A DNA stretch of 64,000 nucleotides, taken from NCBI RefSeq assembly GCF_964355755.1, contig NC_092679.1:19024932-19088931 (forward strand), given 5' to 3'. The stretch comes from Antedon mediterranea (lineage: Eukaryota > Echinodermata > Crinoidea > Comatulida > Antedonidae). Each line of letters begins with the position of its first letter. Within the stretch, counting starts at the first letter, position 1. The notes under the pieces were generated by a model. The model saw nothing but the letters and a program-made list of their open reading frames with translations. It ran no database searches and was not told the DNA's origin. Shown one piece after another: positions 1-13,000 of the stretch. Made by a program: the position numbers and the translations under genes.

Positions 1-593
1 AAATAACTTCCAAAAAATAAATAATTTTAGTAGCTATAATTATTAATTAATAGTACTCTTTCATATTCGTTTTCGTTTGGCTTTTATTAATGCATTGAGA
101 TCGACTACCAAAAGAAGTCATTTAAAACAATGAATACAAATAGATTTTCATTCTATGTAGTATTATTCTCAATTTTTGTTTTAAAAAATGTAATAAAATT
201 TGCATTTTGTAATACTTTTTACAGGCAACTTATCAATGTTGTGCGCTGTAAAATGTTAAACTGCAGCTTTCCAGTTTCAGTTCCACAGAGGAAAAATTCA
301 GAACTATTTTAATTCATATTTGCTTTGATTTTGATCAACCCTTTAGCTTTCTATTCTATCATCAATGAATGCACTGCTATTCAAAGATCTTGTAGACTGA
401 ATAATATCTGCATCTAATTTGAATGATAATTTGCATATTTGAATAATGCATGGCTATCTATTCCAGGTGCCCTTATTGACCTATCAAGACTTGATCCTAG
501 AGGTACAGTTGTGTGTGTGTGTGTGATACAAGTTTTGTGTACATCTTGTTGCTTACTGTATGTTACGGACACATCAGCTTAAAGTGAAACTAA

Positions 594-756
594 AATCTCT
601 GTCTACACTACACTTTATGTGACAAAAAAAATGTGATGTGCCCATACTGTATGGACATGATGATGTCATATCACTACCATATTTGGGTATATCACTACCA
701 TATTTGGGTACATTACACTTTTTTTTTTCAGACTAGTTTGATAGTGTAGAGAGACC
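594..756. mobile_element. MITE family M1, copy 1
   Basis: Ends in CTCTGTCTACACTA and, inverted, TTTGATAGTGTAGAGAGA. The interior has ATGTGATGTGCCCATA, TGGACATGATGATGTCATA and two CACTACCATATTTGGG units. Typical short non-coding inverted-repeat element. Confidence 0.8.
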
Positions 757-963
757 TTCTTCCAAACTAAGAAGAGCATTTCGAATGAATTAATTCTTTT
801 TTAAAATGATTATAAAACTTTTAAAATATTAACAGATTTTACTTTTAGCTGATGTGTCTGTGTATTAAGTATACTAAACCATGTTCAGACTATCAAATTG
901 AATTACAAATTACCTGCTTAATTTGTGTAATAAAAAATAATTATTTCATGATATTTTCATCAG

Positions 964-1316
964 TTAAAGATATATTGTCCCCCTAAAAAAATTTTTTTTA
1001 CATTTTTTTTTTGAATATGTTATTTTAATGTCACATTATAGTTATTCACTCTCACAAAAAATTGGGTCTGAAAAAATTTATTTACCTGAGAAAAATGTAA
1101 TTTAAAGCAAAAAATTGTCAAATTGTCTGGAAGGCAATGAGTTTTTGGGTAATTTAACTGTTTATTTTGTCTTTTTAAAGGTGAAATAATTTTTTCCCCT
1201 CGTTTTTTTTCTTATGGAAGTGAACAACTTCATTAAAACTGCAAAATGGCCTATTCAAAGTCCGATTTTAAAAAATCTTTATTTTTCATGATTTTGGGGG
1301 ACAATACATATTTAAA
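964..1316. mobile_element. MITE family M2, copy 1
   Basis: Terminal inverted repeats TTAAAGATATATTGTCCCCC (left) and GGGGGACAATACATATTTAA (right). About 350 bp, AT-rich, no coding capacity. Confidence 0.8.
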
Positions 1317-2148
1317 TCATTACCAACAGTACTATAAAATAAAAAGACCATCCCCATGTTTTTGCTTACCTTAATTTTTTTTTAAATCGGACAACAATTA
1401 AAAACTCCAAGCTTGTGTTTTTTTCGGGAAATACAATGAAATTTGTAAGAAGGAATAGTATGAAATACTGCCAAGTTCGTCAATAAATCCGCTGAAAAAA
1501 AAAAATTTTTATTGGACAAAATAATATTTTTAATCTCTGTATTTTACATTACAGTCCTGTACATCATAATTTAATTGAAGGCATGAATGCTATCATTTTG
1601 GCGTAATAACATAGCATTTGATAGTCTGAAAAAACCTAGCCACTGCTCAGTGCTAATCATGTCTTGTATTTGTAACTGATTCACAACCTACATGTGTCTG
1701 TCTGTCTGGTTGGTTCATTAACATTCTTTATATTACAAAACATATGGCTAGACTCTCACATACTGACTATCATAAATATGTTTTTCTATTAATAGATTAT
1801 TCATGTTTTTTTCATAGTCATTTGAATAGTGTGATGTTTATGAGTGTTTGATAAGAATGTGTGATATAATCATTATCATTTGTAGCATATTTCATTTGCA
1901 GTAACATGTTATAGGTTGTTGTGAAATAATTAATTCATATGTACCATACATTTCACTGTACTGTAGATCCATATTGCACTACAGTAGCTCTGGATATTAT
2001 CAGACAGTATGGCAAAGTTAGCTTAATGCTGACTTGGCAATGGCATTAAAGTAAAATCCTTTTCACAGACTATATTATCAGTAGCATGTTTTAAAATGCT
2101 AAAAGTATGTGATCTATTCTGATCCTAAAGTGAAAGAAGTAATTGTAA

Positions 2149-2259
2149 CACTCTGTCTACACTATCAAACTTTATGTGACCAAACAATGTGATGTGCCCA
2201 TATATAGGGTACATCACATTTTTTTTGTCAAGTTCTGATAAGTGTAAACAGAGTTTAAG
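2149..2259. mobile_element. MITE family M1, copy 2 (short)
   Basis: CTCTGTCTACACTATCAAAC at the left and GATAAGTGTAAACAGAGTTT at the right. The interior is shortened and lacks the TTTGGG units. Confidence 0.8.
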
Positions 2260-4055
2260 ACTATTCCTCCTCTTTGTGTTGTACTGTACTTCCTTTAAAG
2301 TATCATCACAAACAACATACACAGTCATCTTTTGAAACCAAAATTTGTGCGGTCATGTTTAATTTTAACAATTTGCTAATTTCATTGAATGGGTTTATAG
2401 TAAAAATGGTTAGTCATCATATAATCTAGTTTTTGTTTTAAGGCAGAGACATAGACTTTAGTCTTGGCAGGAAAGATTGAAATTTCGCTCTTCCATCGTG
2501 TTGGCTATTTTCTTAATCTAGGCCCTTTTCTAGAGGCTTCCTTTGGGTACCGAAATGGTCTCGCCTATTATTAATATTAACTTTTTGAATATTATATTAA
2601 ATCTTAATAAAATCCCTGCTACTGTATAACCAAGTATCTGTAACCATTCAGGAAATTAACCTGATAGTATTATATTATCAATTACTAATTTTTTTTTTTT
2701 TTTTGTGCTTGAACAAAAGAATTGGCTTCCACCCTTTCTTAATATTTTTGTGTAATTCAAACATTAAATTGACAAGAACAAATTAGTTTTCCTGGTCATA
2801 CTGTAAGTCAAAGGTCACACACTTTTGACATTTTCAGGGGTTCGCTATTAAACAGGTGTTGAGAAATTTGATAATTTCATCACTTTATCATCTAATTAAC
2901 CTTCGGGGACCATCTCAAATTATCTGTTGAAGTTCAAGTTGAAGTACAGTATACACTGATTGATTTAATTCATAGACCAATAACAAAATCTGTTTCAATT
3001 AAACCAATTTCCAACATTATTTAATTAAGACTCGAGAGCATACGAATTGAACTATTGACTATGCAGTACATAGCAAATTGACTGCATAATGTAATTTACA
3101 CTGCAGATTTTTATGTGAAAGAATAGCTGGTTTTTTTTGTGTTTGGTAAAAATTTGCAAAATGTCCTGATTTTTTTGGACCAATATTTTTTTTTAAATCC
3201 AGAAATACATTACGCTACAACAGTACAATACATACAACACTGTATAAAGTAAATCTTTTGATTGTAGCACAGGACGAACACACAACAAAGGATAATTTGT
3301 AATGGGTTATTTTGTTAGGTTGTCATTGTTAACCTATTGAAATGTGACAATTTTGACATTGTCCTAAATAGGCCATCTTTATTGTGTCATTCATTAGAGT
3401 ATCAATTGATGTCATTATCTATTGTTGCATAGAAGCTGCTACTGACATCTTTCAGAACATCCCTAATTACTAACTAGGTTTCCATAGACCATAGTCCAGA
3501 GGTCACAAAGTACTCTTAGATATGATTGCACATCATACTTGATAACATCAGTAAAGGGGTATATTTAATGTGATAACAGACGTACAGTATAGTTGCTTTA
3601 AGTTTGATAGAATAGTATTGCTTAAGTAACATTTGAGAGGAATTGAGAGCTGGAGCAAGTAGGCAGCCACGGTATACTGTAAACTATCTTGTAAATTGTA
3701 CATCAGGACAGCTACGTTTGGGACTTAAACTTGGCTAAATAAATACGTTTCAGCTATCTTGGTAGAATACATACTTTACCACGCTTATCTCTGGTCTTTA
3801 GCAAATATATGATCCACGTATACAACTTGTTTGGCTGTTCTTAACACTTTTGCAGTGCCTATGTGTGGTGCTTTTACATTCTTGACGGTGTGTGATGTAT
3901 ATATCAGCGGTGTAAGGATATAAATTACCATATTGCAACTACTGTACTGTATTTTGGCGGAAGATAGACCACAATTCATTGCTATTAGGAAATACACAGT
4001 ACTATTTCTCTGTTTTCAATAGTTTATTCAGTTATATTATAATTTTTACTTGGTT

Positions 4056-7000
4056 ATGGCTAGCGTTGGTGAACAAACAACCCTTCAAAAGAAGTTAGAA
4101 ATTGCAATTGAATTAGGTAAGTTATACCTCCCTGGTTGAAGGATATTGATTCAGATTGAATATGTTTATTATTTTTATAAGTCTGAAGTTTTTTTCAGGA
4201 ATGATAGTATGTAGTTTTTAATAATACAACATGCACTATGTGGAGCCATAATATTTATCACATGTCGCTATAATACAACATGCACTATGTGGAGCCATAA
4301 TATTTATCACATGTCGCTATATAGTCTGGGCTCCAGACGGAGTTTTTTCTTAATATTAGTAAAAATATAAATATTTTTGCACATATGGCGTTTCATACGT
4401 GTATTACTTGAGTTTGGATACTCCGTCTGGGGAAACACGCAAAAGTCACGTGGTTTGACACCAAGAATTCTTGGTGCATAGATTATCCGGTTGACTAGTT
4501 TCAGCTGCATGCGATTGGCTACTCACTCGTACACCGTTTTAATATTCATATTCCAGAATTTCAAAGACTCAACAAATAAGATGGTACGCATGCGCTATGT
4601 TACGTTTAGACAATGTGTACTTGGGTACATTGATGAAAGTTTCTGAAGGCTAGAAAGGATTTTATATGGATCATTTAATCAGGGAGATGTAATTTACATC
4701 TCCCTGATTTAATATTACGCGGAGATAATTTGATTTAATTCCCACCCAGACCCTGTCCTGTTCTGTGTAGTGGTGGTGTAGCCCTGTCTGTTGTGTGTGA
4801 ATCCTGTTGTGTGCCGGTGGTGGTATTATGTAGGCCTACCTTATTGGCGTTTTATTTGGCAGGTCATACGTGCGAGTTGAGTAGGACCTACGAAGGAGGC
4901 CTAGGCTAAGGACTAAACAATTAATAAACAAAACAACTTGGCAACAGGAATTCACAGTCTCGATCGTACATTCAGCACTGTACGTAGGCCTACTCGATCT
5001 TTTTCATTTTGAAACAAAATGATCATTGGTTGATTCAAAATCCATATTTACATACCGCCCGCCCCATATAGCCAAATACGGTATGATAACCTACGTCATT
5101 CTTATCAGATGTTTGCGGTCTGCAAATCGATTTCTATACGTGTTTCACAAGTCTGTATTTTCAGACAAAAATCGCGGTCGAAATAAAAACAAATAAAACA
5201 ATACAGACTTGGGGCAAGTCTAGTCGCTATAATACAACATGCACTATGTGGAGCCATAATATTTATCACATGTCGCACATCTACAGTAGTTCTACACTGT
5301 AGACAGCAATTTGACTGAATTGTTAAAAAAAAAAGTAATTTTGCCATACATGTTGGCTGTACCATAACTCTTGAGCTTGATGGGCAAAAAAAATGGAAAC
5401 AGCGTATTGTACTGTATGTTTCTAGCACATTTTCAGGTTCAACTATTAAAATGAATATTCTTTAGTAACCTTAGTCTATTTCGTGCGTATCAATACCCGG
5501 ATTAAACGACAATACTATAAAAGTTCCTAGAACACCCTACTTCCATAATGGACTAATCTGTCTATCATGCCCTCATGTGGGCACATCCCAATGTATTACC
5601 GTCACTTTTTTCCTTGTAGACTATCAAAAAAACTGTTGGTTTGTGTGTTTTTATTGTCAGTGACTGATAAATCTGGCAAATTCTAGAAAACTTTCACAAG
5701 CCTACAAAGTAAAGTTTCCTAGATTCTTCAAAAGCCAGAAATTAAAGTTAAGCTCTGTCTACACTATCAAACTTTATGTTATGTTTGGACATGATTGCGT
5801 CATATTACTATCATTATTTGGGCATATCACCACCATACTTGGGCATATCACATAGTTTGATAAGTGTAGACAGAGCTTAAGAACTACGCTGGTCATTAGA
5901 TAGTTGTTACTACCAGAACCAGCTAAACCTTGATATTAAATCCATCTCTGATCTGTGACATGTTTTCAGAAGATTTGTTTTGTATTACTTTATTTCTTTG
6001 TTTGATCACCTTGGACTTAAGTCTAGATTTATTTGTGGTCTTTTTTAATTCATTCTGTTATCTTTGATAGCTTTTCACTGTGACTGTACTAATAAACCAC
6101 ACTTAAAAATCAGTTAGTTAAATATAAATATCTTTGAATAAATTTGACTCATAAGTCTTCTTCTTTTCTAAATTCAGTTATCTTTTGTAATTCTTTAGTA
6201 TTGGTATTATAGATTATGAAAACTTTAAGCTTTGTCTACACTATCATATCAAACTTTATGTGACAAAAAAAATATAATGTGCTCATATATGGACATGATG
6301 ATATCATATCACTGCATTTAGTAGTGTAGACAGAGCTTTATGTTTTAATATCAATGTTTGTTGCAACCTTTCCACATGTGGTTTTTATACAGTTAAGTAG
6401 ATGCTTTCGTTTCAGCATTTTGTCCTGAATTTACTAGGAAGTTAATATTAACATATTATTGCTGACATATTGTTGCAATTCTCAAGTGACCTCATTTGAC
6501 CTTTTTCATCTGATCTTCATGAAAAAAATACATAGATTCAGAGAATTGTAGTTTGAGTAATGATTGCTAGTATAGACAAAATATTTCTTATTAATTTGTC
6601 ACTGATGAAAAGGTGTTTCTTGAAGCATATTACTGGTTACTATAGTATATCGTAAATAGAAGGGATGTCTTAAAAGATTCATGAAACTAACGAGGTTCAA
6701 TTTAGCATTAACTCGGCGTACAGTTCAATGTCTAATTTATGAAAGCATAAACTCTGTAGGTCTGAACAGGCCCTTAGTGGCATACTGTCGGCTAGTTGAA
6801 AAAGATTAATGCCACTATTAATGTACATGGCAGCATCTATTTCTGTATTAAATAATACTGTAATAATTTGTTTATCATAGAATGTACAGTAGTTTGAAAT
6901 AAAACAATTGGTAGTTAACCAGCAAATCAACTATATAAAACCAACATTCTTATTCTATCGGTAAAAAATACTGAATGTGTTTTTGTTTTGTTCTCTTTTT

Positions 7001-10000
7001 GGTTTAATTGAGAACAAAATATTTAATAATCTCATTGAAACATATTTACAATAACAAAACACTTGAACAATCTTTTTGTTTAGAAAAATGTCTTTTTAAT
7101 ACACAGTTCTGATTATAAATGATGAACAATGAATGCAAAATATATATTTGATGTATGGTAAATTAAACTCATTATTATATATTAATAACAGATGACTTAT
7201 TATGTTAATAAGTTACTTGAAATGTTCATACAATAATTACGTTTATTCAAACCAAGATGTTTTAATATGTGTAGTTCAACTTTATCTGACCTATGCATTA
7301 CATTAAGGGCCTGATTGTTGTGTTGGGTGAAAACCGTATTTTCTTGCCAGAAGAAACGGGTCTACATAAAAAAAAATAATCGATTTTTAAATACGATTTT
7401 AAAAACCTTGTTTGCTCCATTCGAGTTTCCAATAATTGTGCTTCCCCCTGCCTGCATAAAATAAAACCTGATTGGTTGCGTCAATGTTCCTTTCAGCATA
7501 GACATTGACTTGGTTCAATCTGCGTAGTTTACTACGTGATGTACTACTCGGCTCACACTTGTGATTACGCAATATAGCACTTTGCGTTGCTCCATTGCGT
7601 TGCATCACGTTAGAAACCACGCTTAAGGAAATTATTTCAGTGAATTTTGGTGTTATTTTTATGATGTTCGGTACTAATTTTTAAAAAAATGAAAATAAAT
7701 GGAAATAAATTATAGTAATTAATACAATGGAACCTTCAAGAAGCAAGACTCTAAATTAACATTTTATTTTTTAAAATACATTTTTCAAAAACTAAATCCC
7801 AAATCATGTCAAATTCAATTATCAGAATTTTGGGAGAGTTTGTCTGTATTAAATAAAGCAATGATGGCAGTGAGTGAGATATTGCAATATTAGAACATAT
7901 TTATAGAAGAAAATCAATTTTTATAAATGTACATTATGCTTTATATTATACTGCCTGTGTTATTAAAATTGATGGCAAGATTATTCTGCTCGCAACGTAT
8001 ACTGTATTTTTTATGTTGATAGAAATAACTCAAGTTGATAACGAATCATAGATGTGCAATAATAATTAAAATAAAGTTAATTAAATGCATTGTACTGTTT
8101 ACTTTAATGGATAGGCTAATAGTACGTTGTCTCTGTGGGCCTAGGTTAATCATAATCTATGTGTAATGCGTTAGTTGTACCGTTGCGTATATCAAACTGA
8201 CATCTTATTATTAGGCAACGCCTAATACTCGTTCAACCAGCTCTCTTTGTACACGATTCGTTGACTACATGCATTGTGTTGTCAAACAGTCGAATAAATT
8301 ATTGATTTCATCAGTAGGGTAGTAGATATGCAGCTAGTGTAATTACAATTATACTATGGAGTAGTGTGTACAGTAGTACAAGCGGGGTACAAGCTATACG
8401 CGGCTGTGCAATTCAAATGTGTATTTGAAGTACATTTTTATGGGGGAATATCAAATATATTGATGGTGATTATTTAATCATTGGGCCTAACAATTTATTG
8501 GCTCCAGATGCATTATGTATGCCAAATGCTAAACAGTTCAACTACGCATATTTTTAAAGTTACCATATTTTCTGTTAACCAACATTATAGTATATTTCTG
8601 TTAACTAACAAACATTTTACAGTACATTTTCTGTTAATCAACATTACAGTATGTTTTCTGTAACCAACATTTTATACTGTTATTTTTAGTATATTTCTGT
8701 TAACCAATATTGTACAGTATATTTCTGTTTAACCAACATTACAGTATATTTTCTGTTAACAAACATTTTATACTGTATTATTATTTTCTGTTAACCAACA
8801 TTTTACAGTATATTTCTGTTAATCAACATTACAGTATATTTTCTGTTAACAAACATTTTATACTGTAGTATTATTTTCTGTTAACCAATATTGTACAGTA
8901 TATTTCTGTTTAACCAACATTACAGTATATTTTCTGTTAACAAACATTTTATACTGTATTATTATTTTCTGTTAACCAACATTTTACAGTATATTTCTGT
9001 TAATCAACATTACAGTATATTTTCTGTTAACAAACATTTTATACTGTAGTATTATTTTCTGTTAACCAATATTGTACAGTATATTTCTGTTATAACCAAC
9101 ATTACAATATATTTTTTCTGTTTTTCCCCTATTCTTGCAATGAAAAGGCATGGCAGGTGTTGTATTATTAATTAGTTATTATTTTAATATTTTATTTTCT
9201 GCATGAAATTTTACTTTAATAATAATCTGCTTTGGTACTTATTATTTGTCTTTGAATATGAATTTCTTTTAAATTTTGTTTATAGTTCAAACAAAAATAT
9301 TTTTATTTTATGTGATTTTAAGTCTCACATTAAATTTACTTTAATGTAAATGAGCGTTTACATTTTTCTCTGTAAAATGTTTATAAATGTGATATTACAT
9401 TTAAATACAATATTTTAATGTACTGTACTGTAGCCTCCTAATCCAAATCCTAAATGTCAGTTCCGATAATAGATCAAAATAACTTTAAAAAAAAAGCAGA
9501 ATCACTTTGTGTGTCTAGTATTTTAAGAGATACTGCACAGTACTGTACTTAAAATACATCTGTGATTAATGATATTGATGTAATGTAATTAACATACCAA
9601 TCTTATCCTAATAATGTTGTTTATACAATCAAACACATGAACAGTGTAAAGCCATAGTTGCTTGTTGCAGATGACTCGCAGTGTTCTGTTGCATTTTAAA
9701 GCCTGTTTTTATGGTTCAGATTTAAACAAAAAAGGTATTTAGGCTATTTAGACTTGAACATAGTGACATTTTTTGATTATGAATAATATTAATTTCCTAT
9801 TTATTCAAGAAATACAATCTAACATACGCACAGTGTATAAAGCCACAGTCAGGTGACCATTTAGTGTTCGGTTGCATTTTAAAGCCTGTTTTTATTATTA
9901 AGATTTAAACAAAATGGAATTAATTTAAATTTAAGTTAAACATAGTGACATTAACATTTTTTTTTATTATGAATAATATTAATATCATATTTATTTAAGA

Positions 10001-13000
10001 AATAAATCAAACACATGTACAGTGTATAAAGCCACAGTCACTTGCAAATGACTGTTTAGTGTTTCATTTTAAAGATTCTACATAAGGCAAAGATCTTTTT
10101 TTCCATTTCTTGTATTTAGCCATCACATAAATTGCAATTAGATAAAATTAACCAACCTTTAAGGACCATAAATTATTGGTTCCCTAATTTGATCATATCA
10201 TCATGGTTGTCTCAATTATTCTTGTCAAGTTTATGCTTTAAGGAGTCATCATTAGTCACTGGAACGTCACTCATCCACCTACATATATACCTACTTCATA
10301 TATTGTTCATTGTATTATGGTTATGGGCTTTTCTTTTTTTACTGTATTGCAGCCAACTCTCCCAATACTGGAAACCCTTGGGCTGGCCTATTTTTAATAT
10401 ATCTTTTCCATGGTTTTCCAAATCTGTTTTTAATTGAAAGAATTAAGGATATTTACTGTAGGACCTCAAGAAAACTTTTTTTTTTGGGAGGATTTTCTGA
10501 AAATCCTGTACAGTATTGGCAGAGTCGACTGCATTCATTTTTCTTACTCTCTGTATGGTGGTATAGAAATTTCCATTTTATGTTTTATTTTATAATTTAT
10601 ATAAAAATAATCTGTATTTATATAATCATTTTCGCATTGTTTCCACAATTATATACTCTATGCAAGAAAAACATTCTGTAGGCTTCTGAATGATAAAAAA
10701 TATATAATTCTTTGCAGTTGTAGAGTTGGTGTATTGGCGTGACCCTAAAAAGAGCGGCGTAGCCTTCGGATCGATTCTGATTGTTCTGCTAGCATTTGCA
10801 AACTTCTCATCCATCAGCGTGATAGCTTACTTGCTTCTCTCCATTCTGACGGTGACAATCAGTTTCAGAGTCTACAAGAGTGTACTACAGGCAGTGCAAA
10901 AGACTGGTGATGGCAATCCATTCAAGTAAGTAGACTACGCTTCCACAGTGGCGGATCCAGGATTTTGAAATAGCGGGGTGGGGGCCTAAAGTAGTGAAAC
11001 TAAGTGCTTAACTTAATTTGATGTCCTATCTTTTGCTATACAATTTGTGAAATTTAGAGGGGTTCCGGGCCGACTGGGCCTGCTGCTTCCAGACACAGAA
11101 CCAGCATTAAAGATCCACACAACTAAGCAGCTGTTGAAACAGTTATTCTGTAAATGTTCATGCATTTCTAAGTGCTTCATGTTGTGAAAACGAAAGGTGT
11201 TTATTTTACACCAAATTGAACATGTTTGACCTAATTTCTGTCTAATTTTCAGACCATATTTGGAGAAGGATATCAGCATCTCTGAAGACGTAGTTAACAC
11301 CTATGCTGCTCAAGCTGTAGAGAAAGTAAACTGTTACTCTACTGCCCTCAGGAGGTACATCCTGGTTGAAGATTTGGTTGAGTCCATTAAGGTAAACATT
11401 CACCACATAATATACAAGCTACATCTTTGAATTGAGATTAATAGTTCAGGTACAATTACCCAACCAACATCGATTTCACACAAAGAATATTTCACAAGCG
11501 AGTGAGTGGCCGAGCGGTTAAGACAGTGAAAATGTAATTATGTAACCATAACATCGGCGATGGTTCGAGCCTCACTTGCTACATGGTTCTTGTGGTAGGC
11601 TAACAAGTTTAATTGGGTAAGGACAATAACCTGTAGGTCCAGTGTACACATCTAGCTCATGTGCATTTTAAAGAACCTAGTACATCTTTCGAGACGAGTA
11701 GAAGTTACCCCGGTGTACTAGTACATCACATCCACTGGTCATAACTGGGGCCCTTGCAGACCAGTCTGAAGAGGTTACCCAGTAAAAATATATAACAAAT
11801 ACACATAGTGCTTTGCTATTCTGTATGAACTAATATTGAAACTGCTGTCCATAGATACTTTTCAAAAAGACTATTTACCATGTATGTGTATGAGGCTGTG
11901 CGAACTATCTTGCACTTGTTGTGAGGTATCCCACAATGCAAAATTCAAAGTCATCTTTCACATTTTAGCACATCAGTTACGACATGAGCCAATTTAGAAA
12001 TTCTCAATTTGTTTTTCTTTACAAAACTACTTTTTTTTAAAATTTCTTTGCAATATTTAATAAATATCTAAAATAATAAAATTGATGGTTTTATTATCAT
12101 TACAGTTTGCTGTGTTCTTGTGGTTCCTGACCTACATTGGATGTATGTTCAATGGCCTAACTCTTGTCATCTTTGGTAAGATTTGCTTCTTTCGGTTATC
12201 AGTTTTGTTAGATTTATTAAACTTTAGCTAACTTTACAGATCTACAGTATCTCTCTGCACAATTTTAAATTTGAATGTGGATGATATTTTGCTCTGACAT
12301 AATTTTACCAAGGGAATCTAACAACAGGATGCTCAGCTTGCCTTGCCAAGATAGGAACTCGTAACAGTCCTTTTATCTTATGTCTGGCTGCGACAAATAC
12401 CAACAGTACTGTACTATGTACACATTCTCTGTGGCACGCTGTTAATGTTAAGGGGCGGGGAACTGATTGTGTCGTAGCCACCAATAAACCGTTTTATCTC
12501 TGGAGCATCCTGTTGTTAGATTGCCTTGATTTTAATCTTTATTATTTGAACTCAAATTTATTTTATGTTTTTCCCCTTTGGGTGCAGTGAAAAATAATGA
12601 ACTTTCTCTTTTTTTAAACTTATAGCTCACATTGGTTTGTTTAGCCTTCCTCTTGTCTATGAGATGAATAAGGTATGTTGTTTTAAAGCATTACAAATAT
12701 CACTGAAAGTTGAGGTCAATATTGCTTGGATCCTTAGGCTGGCTGACTGGGATTGAGTTCACTGGTGGAGTTCCCCGGGTCTAGCATTTCTGTTGTAGTG
12801 TGTATTGTTCATGTAAAATCAAGAATAAAGTGAATTGAATTGGCAAAGATACTGTTAACTTTCTTTGCCTCACCCTTCGGATGGGACTTAAAGCTGTTCA
12901 TACTGTGTACATGCAGTGCACATGAACTTGGTACATTATTTGAAAAGAGTAGTAGGATCGTTTCGTGGTAGACACTGCACTGTGGCCGCAGTGAATCTAT

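Larger units (their letters stand above)
1..4055. other. Non-coding stretch upstream of reticulon
   Basis: No frame here shows a recognisable protein or spliceable exon. It holds M1 copies 1-2, M2 copy 1, and a (TG)n microsatellite at about 509-523. The reticulon promoter would lie near 3.9-4.05 kb, but I see no clear core element. Confidence 0.6.

Noticed and set aside
10132-10681. Hydrophobic open frames that look membrane-like
   Set aside because: They lie in a T-rich stretch of reticulon intron 1, overlap each other in two frames, and have no splice or codon-use support.
11498-11580. Candidate tRNA-Ser/Leu gene
   Set aside because: Good A and B boxes, but the arms do not close into an acceptor stem and the sequence runs on into a SINE body shared with 36295.
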